A stretch of 64,000 nucleotides of DNA, taken from Saururus chinensis (taxonomy: Eukaryota > Streptophyta > Magnoliopsida > Piperales > Saururaceae). Every line of letters starts with the position of its first letter. Positions within the stretch are counted from its first letter, which is position 1. Where the stretch lies: assembly GCA_035235625.1 (NCBI GenBank), contig CP141150.1, positions 24,382,756 through 24,446,755 on the forward strand. The letters run 5' to 3'. A model generated the notes under the pieces. The model had not been told where the DNA came from. It was given only the letters and a program-made list of their open reading frames with translations, and did no database searches. Below, piece by piece: positions 35,501 through 46,024 of this stretch. A program made the position numbers and the translations under genes.

Positions 35501-36068
35501 TTATTTTTTCTTCTCTTAGATATGAGTTTCACCATTCAATAAAAATTAATATTTCTCTAAATATTGCTATTAATATAAAACAGGGGAATATATTCTATTT
35601 TCTCATAGTGTTATTTCCATTTTCTAATTATTTCACACATAGAATTCAGATTTATGGCTTAATATAGGTCAATATCACGAAGTAGTCAGCAGAGAGGCTC
35701 ATTACAAAATGATTATATGCAGATGCACATAATTAAACTAAGCTGAGATAAATAATAACTGAAATTCATGCGCATATATTAATTAATATTAATAACAAAA
35801 AGACTAATTAAGCTGACATTGTCATTAGAGGCTGATTGTGGAGTGATCATGTGTAGAAGCACGAAAAGCAAATTGCACAGTTACCAATATCTTTTAGTTA
35901 CTTGATAACCCAAAATCATAAGAGCAAGATTATGTTAAGCACCTGTAAATACCCATTCAGTTTCCTTAGTTCGACAACAAAAGAAGAAAAGAAGGAGGAG
36001 AAAGATGGAGAGCGCAGCAAGCCCAACAGTGCCTCCAATAATCAGTACATTCTTCGTCCTTGATTTGC
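32501..36068 (-). CDS. CRK exons 2-7: transmembrane helix and kinase domain
   Basis: Exon 2 (36068-35943) codes for [20 protein letters not shown] and then a Leu/Phe-rich membrane segment ending in CCRTKE, a stop-transfer signal. Exon 3 starts the juxtamembrane [13 protein letters not shown] and the glycine loop. Exon 4 holds the ATP lysine and [20 protein letters not shown]. Exon 5 holds the catalytic HRDIKPGN and DFG. Exon 6 reads [20 protein letters not shown]. Exon 7 ends ...[12 protein letters not shown]. No stop or frame break was found in these six exons. Introns 2 and 3 each hold a MITE. Confidence 0.88.
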
Positions 36069-39000
36069 CTGCAAAAAATGCATAGTTATATGTACACTTA
36101 ATTGTTAAAACCACGTTCAAAGAAAATAGTTAATATGTACAGTGCTAGCTGCAAAGTTCAATTATGTGCGGAAGCGCATCATGAAGCATCAGATCTTGTG
36201 TATTTTGGGTGTTGGGGGAGCACTCACATGTGAAATCTCTCACAATAGCTCAACGAGCCAGGAAAAGTCATTTGAACGTTTATGGCTGGCTGGGCTTCTG
36301 TGAGAGCACTCACATGTCTGTGCCCCTGTGACTAAATTTGCGTTCACCTGCCGCATGTGAATGAGCATCTACCAGATGTATTTAAATGGGGCTCTTGTTT
36401 ACAATTTTCTCTCAAACCACACACACACACAAAATTGCTTGATGTTCCATGGCATGTCATTGCGACCACCTGGAAATGCTACACAGAGTAGCGGGCCACG
36501 CTAGTCGGCCAGTGACAATTCACGGGCAGTGCACATCGACAGGAAGCATTTTAGAGCTCCCGTGCCGACCCGAAACCACAAATGTGTCCAATTTTTCTCT
36601 TGGCCCATTATATGCCCGAGGGTGTTACAAAGGAAAATAATAATGGCTACCAAATTTTAAGAAGAAACCCATACACAACTGTGGTGAGGTTTTCACCTTG
36701 ACAATAAAAAGGTAGGCCATATGAAGCACACTTTGCTTAATATAATACACATACCCTACAGGTGTATGAATTTGGTGCACAAATTCGGTATAAAGTTATG
36801 AGTACCCTACAGGTGTATGAATTTGGTGCACAAATTCGGTATAAAGTTATGAGTAGCCTATTGCAAATGCTATTCACTTGAGATTGTGGAAAGGTAAAAT
36901 TATTGTTTTGTAAATAAACTTGGTATAAAAGTTGAGTCATGATCGGTCGCACAATTGGTCATCTAGGTAAACAATTTTGATTAAAAATTTTCCTTCAAGA
37001 TGTTATGATGTGTAAAGAACAGCTTGCACAAAGTGTGATAAAGATTTATTACGGTGGTCTACTAATCTAGAACTGGGAAAATTACATAAAAAATATATTT
37101 ACCAAAATAGTAGAGAGAGAAAAATATTTTTCTTTACGTTATTTCTTTTACGATGAAACCTTGTCTTTTATCTCCAATATCCACGCCCACCCCGCACTTC
37201 TGTCTGTCTGCTTCGCCTCCACTACACTACAATTCACCTCTCAACGCCAGTCTACTTCTAGTGTGTTTCTCATCATTAGCCATCTTTTGATGCTATTCAG
37301 TTCTCATTGTTGGCGTGCTTCTCTTCATCGACTCTTGTCATCAGTCATTGTCTGCTAATAGGGCACCATTGATAGAGCTCCATTGCAATTTGGTTGGGGA
37401 TTCATTTCAACAAGGAGATCACATCCCTTTATCCTCCCTCTTGTCATGATTTGTGCTTAATTGATCATATGAACAGCCTTTAACTTAATTGATACATTGA
37501 CAAATTTTGACAAGTAAAATATATGGAGTGTTCACAATAAGTCAGGAGTAAAATATATGGTTCGATGCTTAATTGGATCCAAATGTTTTTGGGTAAGTCA
37601 AAGTCTTGATAAGTCAATTTCATTTCCAACTTGGCTTGGTATGTTTCTACAAAAAAAAAACAAAGAGAGAAATAGTTGCTTTAGTTAAAAAAAATATATA
37701 ATTTGTTCTAGAGTTGATTTCTATGTCTTTGCTCTTAAGTATCTTCAATTGTTTGATTCAAAGTAGCTTTCTCATAATTGCTTCTCACATTTGCGTAAAT
37801 AAACTTTATGAAGACATATTTATGCAGTTCAAAGTTTGATTTGAGTGCTTGCCCTAATTTCAAAGTTACAATATAAGCAAATTGTGATATATCCAAGATT
37901 TATATATTTGTTATGAATTAAATGAATAGACATGGCGGGAGAAATAGTTAGTTTTATACTTCGCCATGATGGGAGAATGGTAAAACATGGAGGAATCTAT
38001 GAATATGATGAAGGGGATTCAGTGGGATTATTCATCAACAAGTCCTCTAATTATGATGAACTTAAATGCAAATGGCTAACGAAGTTGGTTAGGATCAAAA
38101 GAATTGAAAAATTATAATAAAGTGCCATCCTTTCTATATTTAGACTGAGATCGACTCTACTACGTATAAAGGACAAGGATTCTTTTAGACAAATATTTTA
38201 TCATTTGTCTCAAGTATGCATATTCGAGCTATTTCTAGAAAAATGTGGCCCAAGTGCCTAGTTTTGAAAGCGAAAGGCAAAGTATAGGTAGGAGCTTCCA
38301 AAGAGATGCTGCTACTGGAACGTACGTGCAAATGTCAGTCGATGATAATAGAGATGATAATTTGTCTATGACAATAATGTCAAATGAATGCGAGTCTTCT
38401 GCACCTATTGCTGATGAAAGTGGACCTAGTTGGAGGTAAGGTTTTTTTAAGATTATTATGTGTAAATATTTTAATTGTTAATGAAAATAATGAGTATATC
38501 TCATGCACATGAGACGGTTAGTCTTAGAACATCACAAGCCAATGCCTGGTTTGGAACACAAACCTCAATGGCTTTCATTACCCCTACGTAGGTATTGTCT
38601 TTATAGAAGCTCAAACATCCAATTGAAGGTAAGCTCAAGTCATCTTGATAAAAGAGTTTATCATATTGATTTTCAAAAAATATATCTTACTAATATTTGT
38701 TGAGCGTGGGATTAAAGAAAATAAAAACATCATAAAAAGTAGGGGGCTATAAATTTTGGTCCCATTTGCACATAGCACTTCATTCTCACAATTAAATCAA
38801 CGCTTGAGATTACATTTTCTAATTTGGGTCTTTATAGTTGTACAATAGGTGTAGAACCAATTAGGATTTAAATATTTTATCTAAAGATGTGGGTCTATAA
38901 AATTTGAGGTTATTTCAATATGTAAGGCTATTTATTTAAACCACATTAAATTTAAGCCATTGATTTGAGGTTGAAACTTTGACCGGCCTTAATGAGCAGA

Positions 39001-39148
39001 TCCCACTTACCAAAATTGGTGCAAAATGTATTAATATCTTTTCCGTATGATTTGGCACACATCCCCTTGGTCCCATGCCCTCATTTGACATGGCCCTCTA
39101 AAAACTTCAACCTGATATAGAGTTTATCAAGTTGACTTGATACTACTC

Positions 39149-39231
<83 letters not shown>

Positions 39232-42200
39232 TATCAATATTTGTTATAACAGGTTGATTTTTAAAATATAGATCTTATCAATATTTGGTTAGGGTAGGAC
39301 TAATAGAAATAGAAAGAGCATCGTAAAAAATGAGGGGCCATAAATTTTGGGCCTATGTGGAAGTATGGGCCCCCTTCATCATGACACTTTCATCTCACCA
39401 TTAAATCAACAGTTGAGATTACATTTTTTAATTTGGGTCCTTAGGGTTGTATGATAGGTGTGTAACACTTGAGAGTGAAAATTTAGAATAAGATATAGGG
39501 AGGACAATTGAAATATGATGAATTGGCAGATTTTCTCCATTTCCAACTAAAATATGATGAGAGCCATTGCATGGAGATGATATAGCTAGATTAGAGAGAT
39601 CTACAGTCATTTGATTCGTAGGTCCAACATCGAAGTACCATCCTGTTGCATTATTAACCATTAGAGAATATCATTATATGTGTCACATCCAATTCCCCGG
39701 TATCTTATAATACAAGGAGCAAATTATAATTTAACATAAAGCTAAGTGTAATATTTTGAAAATATGAATAGCTTGGTTCAATATTCTAAAATGAAGTTTA
39801 GTGTAATAAGAGGAATTGTGAGGAGTTTTAAATAATAAAATAGTAATGGGAAGAGCCTATTTGAGGAGAAAGAACTCAAACCCTAAGCTTCTTACAGGTT
39901 TCCAAAGCATTGGAGAGTAGATTTGAGCTCTACTAAGAGGAAGACCTCGATTTGGAGGGAAAATATTAGATTGCGAGCTCCAACAACAGAGGAATTCGAG
40001 GTAGGATTGTCGTATACAAATAACATATGAGTTGTTATGTATTTTAATGTGTGTTGAATGTCAGAAAATATGATCTCAGTTGGATTTCTATGAGAAATGT
40101 GTTAAGATTGAAAATAAGAAGCATGCATTGTGACTTGATCATAGATGTTGTTAGAGATAGTTCTAGAGGATAAGACCATTGCTAAGACACTAAATGAGTG
40201 TAAGGAATCGATAAGAAGTGAAACATTGCGTAAAGCTAAGGAACCTGCATAAGATACTAGACTCCAGGTAGCTTGATAGACTCTTCAACATGTCAAGGCT
40301 TATCGTGGTTGAACATATTGTCAAGTTTAAGCCTACCGAGGGGCCATCAAAGTGAATTAAAACTGATGATAAGAAGAGAATAATGAGTGAGGCTTTTGGG
40401 GGAAAACTAATAAATCTCAAGTCTTAAAAGGTTAAACAATTGATTGGTAATGGAATAGTTTAAAGATGCACAGTGAACATGGGGCTTGACAGGCCTCTTT
40501 AACCCATACACAGGTGTTTAGCTAGGAGATCTCAAAGAAGTTCAACATGCTCTTCGACCTTTCTCAACCACTCCTTAAATTTCCTAACCCTAAACCCTAA
40601 TCACCTTAGACATCTGCCTACTTATCTTACACAGGATCCCATCTGTGAAGCTCATCGGATGAGCAATCTCCACACGTCCTTGCATGTGAGAGGGCCAACC
40701 CAGCGTAGATGTCAAATAGTTGAGACATCCGATAAATATAGGCCATCGGTGACATGCATGTTATGAAGTAAGATATTATACATATAATCGGGAAAAACAT
40801 TTGCCTCCTTTAGAGTATCTTATTCCGAACCCAGTTCACTCGGATTGACCTAAATCTGTTTTTTTAAAAAAAAAAAATAGAGTAAACCTGGTTCAATTGG
40901 CGAAACGGGCTCAGATTAGCAATGAGGCCCTCATACTAAATTTGGTGTGATTTGTTAACCACAGTTGTTGGTAAAAATGTGACGCATTAATTTTTACGCG
41001 TTTAATTTCAACATGTAACGAGGGCCTCTTATTAAATTTGGTGTGTCTTGATTAATTAATAAATAGTTATATTTAAAAAATAATAATTTTTATTAAATAA
41101 TAAAACTTATATACAAGAGAGAAGAAAAAATAAGCTTATGATATTTTTTAGTACCCAACTACATAAATTTAATAAAATAAAGTTATTAATATGAAACTAA
41201 GTTTGTTTCCCAAATGAAGCTATTAATTTAGGGAGTATATGATTGCATATTTTCACGTTTCAACATCGACGGACTCAAAACTAAATTTCGGCACCGTGCA
41301 ACAATTATAAGTGGGGAAAAAGTATAAGTGGGGAAAAAGTAGCGTTATATATCCAGCAATCATCATGAGGAAGATTGTAGGAAAAACGGGTAGAAAACTA
41401 AATGGCTACTTGGTGGAGAAATTATCCCGGGCAACTAATGCATAAGCCCATAGGTCAACTCATTATTTAATAACACATTTTAAACCTTTTTTTATAACTT
41501 ATTATTTAATAACTCTTACATAAAATTTGGTTAGATTTAACAAAAGTCAACCTTGTGTGAGGCCTTATTATATATTTTTGTTGCATAAAATCACTATTCT
41601 ATTGTAAAAAATTCAGATTAGCCGGGTCTTCGTTCCCACCCATTGTGTTGGAGGAGTGGCCAATTAAAACGTGTTAAGTTTAAAAAATATTTAAAAATAT
41701 AATACGCGTTTTTCTAAATAATATTATTAAAAAAAAAGTTTATACGAGCCTGACTCATATTTGCCTACGTGAGCCTAAGCTTTATGAGCCGTTGAATTTA
41801 TATCCAATGGCTCATAATACTCATGAGTTAATAAACTTATAATTATTATAGGCCGTTGGATGTAAATTTAACTGCCTATAAAACCCAGCTCACGCAGGCA
41901 AATATGATCCCGAGCTCGTATAAAAGAGACTCATTATTAAATTGGCCATCCCTATCAATTATGATAGGTTTGCGGTGGGAGTTCACACCCACCCAACTGA
42001 TCTGAATCGCCTCTTCTAAATGCCTTGACGATCCGAACCGGATATTCTGGTTCATGCAGAAGGGACGCCGAGCTTTGGGCAGAAAAGCCTAAGTGGAGTC
42101 CCATCTATGACGACTTCACAGCTGCAACAAAAACTCGACACAGAAAAGCGGAGTTGGGCTCACTCACCTCGTCCCGGCCGTTGGTCCAGATCAATGACTT

Positions 42201-42979
42201 GCAGGCTGTCGTTGAAAAACCTCCTGTCGGAGTACCTCATAAAGCAACCTGACTCAACCGCCCTTCCCTCCGTCGCCTCCGGTGAACATCCTTTAACTTT
42301 CCGAATGTCCGACTGAAGGCAGTAGTTGCAATCGGTCGTGCCCAAGATTGGCTTGCACTAGATCGCCCGCGACATATACATAACGACCCCGCCCGCCAGC
42401 GTCCTTCTTTGTAGCTACGAACTGGCCGTTGCGCCTCAATACCTCTTGGCTCAGGCCGTTGAGTGCCTCAGTGACAGCCGTGTTGAACCAGCTTTGTTCC
42501 GTGGCAGCCTCCGTCGTATTATCACAGAATCCAACTTGTCCGGGCTTGAGGATCTCGCCGAACGTATTGATGGCAGCGTAGCGGAGGTAGCAGGAGTCAG
42601 TGAAGACAGTGGCACGGTACTTTGCGTGGCAGTTCTTGTTCGAAATGGCGAAGACGGTGTCGAGGCATCCAAGGCAGTCGGCGTGGGATAGGTAACCGCG
42701 GCAGTGAAAGAGAGCATAGACAGGCTCGGAGCTGCGGACGCGCATCGCTGTGGCGAAACGGGAGGAGGTGGAGGCGGTGAGGCTGGAATGGAGGTCGGAG
42801 TAGGTGGCGTTGAAGTTTGCCAGGAAGGCGGTCGGGTTGGCCGCTTCGCCGCCGGCGTCGCAGATGAACATGGCGAAGTCGGTAGCTTGAGCAGCGCTTG
42901 TCGCACCATGGAAGAAGGCAATCAAGCAGAGAAAGGAGTAGCCGAAAATACCATTAATTTTGAGCATTTGCATGTTCAA
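32501..42979 (-). CDS. Cysteine-rich receptor-like kinase (CRK, CRK2/CRK3-like), seven exons
   Basis: Exons on the minus strand: 42979-42168, 36068-35943, 35260-35133, 34331-34118, 34025-33794, 33439-33289, 32812-32501. All introns are GT..AG and phases agree (1,1,0,1,2,0), giving about 657 residues once one base in exon 1 is discounted. Order: signal peptide, two DUF26/Gnk2 domains, transmembrane helix, Ser/Thr kinase, Ser/Asn-rich tail. The kinase shows [18 protein letters not shown] (ATP lysine), [34 protein letters not shown] and KRPAMSDVV. CRKs are plasma-membrane receptors in stress and defence signalling (family knowledge). Oddities: an extra G at 42341-42343 shifts frame in DUF26 domain 2; the first cysteine of that domain's motif is not evident; the third glycine of the nucleotide loop is Ser. 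Intron 1 is about 6.1 kb. Recent pseudogene, or a functional gene with an assembly error. Confidence 0.85.
34451..34560. mobile_element. Stowaway-like MITE in CRK intron 3
   Basis: It begins ATTCCCTCCATCTTATATTA and ends TTTAGAACAGGAGGGAGTAC, an inverted pair about 110 bp apart, with an AT-rich centre. It lies between exons 3 and 4 and does not touch the splice sites. Confidence 0.7.
35392..35592. mobile_element. Stowaway-like MITE in CRK intron 2
   Basis: It begins TACTCACTCTATCCTAAAT and ends near TAATATAAAACAGGGGAATA. Internal words (TTAATAGCTTTACTTAG, ATATGAGTTTCACCATTCAA) match the other MITEs of this kind in the window. The ends are diverged, so boundaries are approximate. Confidence 0.55.
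36753..36854. repeat. Two exact-looking 51-bp tandem units
   Basis: A unit starting ACCCTACAGGTGTATGAATT occurs at 36753 and again at 36804 with no visible difference, suggesting a recent duplication. Confidence 0.85.
37932..38440 (+). pseudogene. Fragment of a Mutator-like (MuDR) transposase N-terminus
   Basis: The plus strand reads [20 protein letters not shown], then [13 protein letters not shown] and [15 protein letters not shown]. This pattern (ILRHxGxW...Y.GG.......YDEL) is that of the N-terminal domain found in many plant MULE transposases. A Ser/Asp/Glu-rich frame follows at 38245-38440 ([26 protein letters not shown]), as in the linker of those proteins. The frame is broken between the two parts, and the catalytic domain is absent. 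A possible terminal sequence, GGGAAAATTACATAAAAA, lies at 37076 upstream. The assignment rests on pattern memory only. Confidence 0.4.
38681..39470. repeat. Direct duplication of a ~190-bp segment
   Basis: The segments 38681-38875 and 39271-39470 share, in order, TACTAATATTTG-like, a GGGGGCTATAAATTTTGG-like stretch, TTAAATCAACxxTTGAGATT and AATTTGGGTC, with perhaps 80% identity. Between them are about 400 bp including the microsatellite. Too diverged to call an LTR pair and with no coding sequence between them. Confidence 0.6.
39146..39229. repeat. (CT)n(TA)n compound microsatellite
   Basis: About 43 bases of CT repeats pass directly into about 40 bases of TA repeats. Confidence 0.95.
39428..39670 (-). 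pseudogene. Fossil Copia fragment (protease region)
   Basis: The minus strand reads [20 protein letters not shown], then [13 protein letters not shown], the usual context of a Copia aspartic protease and what follows it. Only about 240 bp are recognisable. An old, broken remnant in CRK intron 1. Confidence 0.65.
41050..41235. mobile_element. Stowaway-like MITE in CRK intron 1
   Basis: It contains TAATAAATAGTTATATTTA, the TAATAATTTTTATTAAATAA stretch, AAGTTATTAATATGAAAC and GCTATTAATTTAGGGAGTAT, matching the MITEs at 32261 and 43488. The 5' end is diverged. Confidence 0.55.
41743..41920. mobile_element. Tourist/Harbinger-like MITE, 178 bp, in CRK intron 1
   Basis: Its ends TACGAGCCTGACTCATATTT and GATCCCGAGCTCGTA are inverted repeats that extend for roughly 80 bases on each side. 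Flanks are TTA (left) and TAA (right). It is related to the MITE at 7120-7309 (shared GAGCC...GCCTAAGCT and CCGTTGxATxTAAATT words). Confidence 0.75.
42168..42979 (-). CDS. CRK exon 1: signal peptide and two DUF26 (Gnk2) domains
   Basis: The first ATG (42979) gives [20 protein letters not shown]..., a good signal peptide; ATGs at residues 3 and 5 would also keep it. DUF26 domain 1 spans about residues 32-135 with the hallmark C-x8-C-x2-C at C93, C102 and C105. Domain 2 continues to [24 protein letters not shown] and FFNDS in a frame one base away, so a single extra G in the GGG at 42341-42343 is the simplest cause. The exon ends at an ideal donor GAG|GTGAGT (42168/42167). Its GC content is far above that of the later exons. 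If intron 1 were never spliced to the kinase exons, this would be read as a cysteine-rich repeat secretory protein. Confidence 0.85.
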
Positions 42980-43015
42980 CTGTATTTGCTTCCGATTGAG
43001 AGCGAGAGGAAAGAG

Positions 43016-43022
43016 GTTTATA
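43016..43022 (-). promoter_or_regulatory. Possible TATA box of the CRK gene
   Basis: The minus strand reads GTATAAACC about 37 bases upstream of the first ATG. This is close to the start codon and would leave a very short leader, so the true promoter could lie elsewhere. Confidence 0.3.
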
Positions 43023-43487
43023 CGAAGAAGCTAATGTTGGGACAATTGAGAATTGAGAAGGAAAATGTCAATGGCTCTCCCTGTCGGCTGCCCACGCTGG
43101 CCATCATCTTCGTCACTATCGTTCACGTGCAAAACCCCCCCTTCAACGGCGGTATGAAACCGAGTGGCACATTAGCCGCCATACTTTGTCGTCAGCTGAC
43201 GGCTGCTTACCCAAAGGACGAGATTAACCAAGTTTACCTTTGAAACCTCGGCCTCAATCGGGGTCTGATTTTTCTGACCTACGAGGAAGATAAAGAAAAT
43301 TTTAAGTTTGCGTCGTACACCATGTTTGACGTGTATTTTTATTACTACCAAACGACCGACACATCTTAACAAATCCTACCTATTAAATACTTATTTCTCC
43401 TTTTTTTTATGGGCTCAATTAAAAAACTCTGATCACGTCTCGTCACCAAGCACAAGTTGACAATCATCCAAGATATATTTATTTAAT
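43023..43487. other. CRK upstream region, no further gene seen
   Basis: Mixed-composition DNA between the CRK start and the next MITE. The overlapping plus-strand open frame (42704-43243) is an antisense shadow of the GC-rich exon 1 and is not a gene. Confidence 0.4.
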
Positions 43488-43647
43488 ACTCTCTTAATCT
43501 TATATTAATGGCTCCATTGAAATAAATAATAATTTTTATTAAATTATAAAACCTACATCTCATAGAAGGAAAATTAAACTTATGACATTTTTTTAAAATA
43601 CTTAACTTAAATTTAACAAATTAAGTTATTAATATGGAACAAACAAG
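43488..43647. mobile_element. Stowaway-like MITE
   Basis: It begins ACTCTCTTAATCTTATATTA and ends TTATTAATATGGAACAAAC, with AAACCTACATCTCATAGAAG inside, matching the other MITEs of this group. It abuts a purine-rich tract. Confidence 0.6.
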
Positions 43648-43728
43648 TTCGAGGAGAGAGAGACAGAGAAGAAGATAGAAGATAGAAAAAGAGAAGAGGG
43701 AGGAAGGGAGGGAGGGAGATGAGAGAGT
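43648..43728. mobile_element. Left flank of an outer CACTA-like fragment (purine-rich)
   Basis: A GAGAGA/AGGGAGG tract that, with the CACTA element 43729-54676 removed, continues directly into the GAGAGA tract at 54680-54800. The outer element is therefore split by the inner one. No outer left terminus is seen. Confidence 0.5.
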
Positions 43729-44234
43729 CACTACAAAAAAAAAAAAAAACTATTAGTGATACATTTAAGCGTCGCTAAAAGTTCTATAAGCGTCGCTAAT
43801 TACTACTAACAACGCTTATAAAGTGTAACTAAAAATCGAGTCGCTAATGCTCATTAGTGACACATAAGACAAAGCGTCACTAAAAGTCTGATATTAGCGA
43901 TGTTTTTTCTATATATATCACTAATACTACATTATTAGTGACGCTCGTTATTAAATGTCGCTATTAATGTAATATTAGCGACGCTTTTGGACGTTTTGCT
44001 ACTATTCAAATTTCTTTTAAAAAATAAAAAAATATGATTATTGGCTACGCTTTATAAGCGTCACTCATACAAAAAATAAAAAAGAACGCGCTATTAGTGA
44101 TGCACTATAAGAGAATTACCAATAAAAAATTAATTTTATAAAATCAAAATAATGTATTAGCGGCACTTTCTAAAGCGTTGTAATTTATAAAAAAGAAAAA
44201 TAGCTATTAGCGGTGCTTTTAAAAAGTGCCGCTA

Positions 44235-44825
44235 ATAACAATGAATTTTTTTTAAAAAAAATCCCGCCTTGATGGGAGGGGCACCAGTATTCGGTGCCCC
44301 TCCTCCGGCAAGGGCAGGGGGGGGATTTCCGGCGCCGGCTGGAGAAGTTGGAGGTGCTCCGAAGGGAAGGGGGACTAAGGAAGGTACTGGAATTAATCCA
44401 AAGACCGGGTGGGGAGCCGGACTGCGGCGGCTATAGTCGGGGGGGGGGGGGCTGCAGAGGAGGGGAGGCGGGATCCGGGGGGAGTGGGAGGGAGGAGGGG
44501 TTGGGTGGCCGGAATCCAACGGAGAGCCGAGTCGGCACTCAAAGCTGGCTACTCTGCCAAGAATCGTGGAGGGGGGGTGAGAATTAAAGCAGAGGAGGGG
44601 AGGGAAGGGGGAGTGGGAGGGAGGAGGGGGTGGGAGGGAGGAGGGGGTGGGGGGCCGGAATCTGGCACCCGAAAGCGGCAGATTGAGGGAAGGAGCGGCG
44701 GAGAGAGGGTGGGAAGATGTCTCATGAGGCAATTGTGGGCTAGAGGGTGGGAGTGACTGAATCATGGTGGCGGTGACGTCGATTGTTGGTCATAGGTGGA
44801 GACACAGTGGAGGGAGGAGGTATGT
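44235..44825. other. GC- and G-rich stretch inside the CACTA element
   Basis: Very G-rich on the plus strand with many GGGGGG runs (44440-44450, 44625-44655) and inverted CGGCGCCGGC. Long open frames on both strands are compositional (Pro/Ser-rich or Gly/Arg-rich) and not convincing genes. Captured host sequence is possible, but no domain is recognised. Confidence 0.55.
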
Positions 44826-44828
44826 GGT

Positions 44829-46000
44829 TGATAAGTATAATTTATGCATTATTTTACCCTTAATTATTTTACTGTCTAGTCTCATTTAAGTGTTAACATA
44901 GGCTAAATTATTAGATATTAAATTTAATTAGGTTAGAAAAAGCTTCCATTGTGTTTTGAATTAAATTAGCTTATTTTGCAGATTCTTCATTGGCGTTCGA
45001 TTGGCCTCACTTACCGATCGATTGGGATAACGTGTTTTTGAAGAAATTTCAGTTCAAGCGTTCGAACGGGCATGCAGGGCGTTCGAACGGTATAACGCGC
45101 AGTTTCCTTATTTCAGTCAATTTTGAGTCTTTTTTATATTGGAGTCTTTCTTACGGATCTAATGCCTATATAAAGACTTATTTGGCACGAAATTAAGGGA
45201 GAACAAGTAGATTTTCTGAAGAGAAGAAAGAAGAAGAAGATGAAGAAGAACACAAAGCTTTTAATGGAGATTCAAATGCTTTCTTCTACCATGGAAGGCT
45301 AAACTATTCTTTTACTTAGGAGTTGATGAAGCTATAGATAAGTTTCAGTTTCTTTTCTTTTTAATTTAGATCTCAGTTGTGAATTATGACAATTGTATGA
45401 TAAGGATTTCCTTTTTAATGGAAGAGCTTTTCATGTTTATTCAAGTCTATGTTGATTTATTGTCTTGTAGATGATAGATTGATGTGGTTTTGATATTTGC
45501 ATCAATTTTAATTTCTGTGATTTAGATGCGATAGTCATACAATAGTTTTAATGGTCAGATAATTAAGGACTTGGATGAGTTATACTAAGATTAGACGGGT
45601 CATGCCTATAGCTATTTAGTGTAGATGATTCGTGCTATTGTCGAAGATAGTTCATGCCATGGAAATTAATTAATGATTCTTTCTGTAGTAATTCTAGCTT
45701 GTAACTGAGAATACTTGTTCATATTCACACTAGATTTAGATTAAAAGTTAAAGAATTGTTATGGTTCTATAGTGGATTCGATTTCCTAAGTAAATTCCAT
45801 AATATTAATCTCTACCTTTTAAATTAGTTTAGTTTTTCTTTTGCTTAATTAAAGTTTATGTTCTTTTTAGTTTTCAATTAGTAAATTCCTCTTTCTATTT
45901 AGTAATAATTCATCCGTCCCTGAGGTTCGACAACCCTTAAATACTCATCCTAGTACAATTACCTTGTACACTTGCAAAAGGGTTTAATTATAAACGATCA
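44829..46000 (+). repeat. 5' LTR of the Athila/Tat-type element
   Basis: 1172 bases, paired with 50670-51841. It contains TTCGAACGG words at 45058-45092 and a TATATAAAG box near 45168. Confidence 0.95.
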
Positions 46001-46006
46001 AGTTTT

Positions 46007-46024
46007 TGGCTCCGTTGCCGAGGA
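46007..46024 (+). other. Primer-binding site (tRNA-Asp type)
   Basis: TGGCTCCGTTGCCGAGGA lies seven bases after the LTR and differs by two bases from TGGCGCCGTTGCCGGGGA, the complement of a plant tRNA-Asp 3' end used by Athila-type elements. Confidence 0.75.

Larger units (their letters stand above)
36069..42167 (-). other. CRK intron 1, about 6.1 kb, filled with repeat debris
   Basis: Bounded by the donor GTGAGTG (42167-42161) and the acceptor TTTTTTGCAG ending at 36069. It holds a 51-bp tandem duplication, a Mutator-type transposase fragment, a duplicated ~190-bp segment, a microsatellite, a Copia fossil fragment and two MITEs, each listed separately. 39670-41040 shows no recognisable feature. 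Typical CRK first introns are far shorter, so transposon insertion has enlarged this one. Confidence 0.7.

Noticed and set aside
36449-36640. Open frame of 63 residues in CRK intron 1
   Set aside because: No domain, no duplication and no splice context; length is within chance.
38681-39470. Pair of LTRs of a small element
   Set aside because: The two ~190-bp copies lack TG..CA ends, a primer site and a target duplication, and are too diverged.
42451-42921. Minus-strand frame of 156 residues within CRK exon 1
   Set aside because: It is the exon read in another frame (Pro/Ser-rich); the DUF26 frame is the real one.
42704-43243. Plus-strand open frame of 179 residues over the CRK start
   Set aside because: It is antisense to GC-rich CRK exon 1, where codon bias keeps the opposite strand open. 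No domain is recognised.
44232-44765. Open frames of 177 and 115 residues on opposite strands
   Set aside because: The stretch is G-rich and low in complexity, giving Pro/Ser-rich and Gly/Arg-rich readings with no domain. It lies inside a CACTA element.
44990-45196. Open frame reading FKRSNGHAGRSNGITRSF, repeated at 50807-51037
   Set aside because: It lies entirely inside the two LTRs and arises from the TTCGAACGG words. It has no counterpart in known proteins that I recognise.
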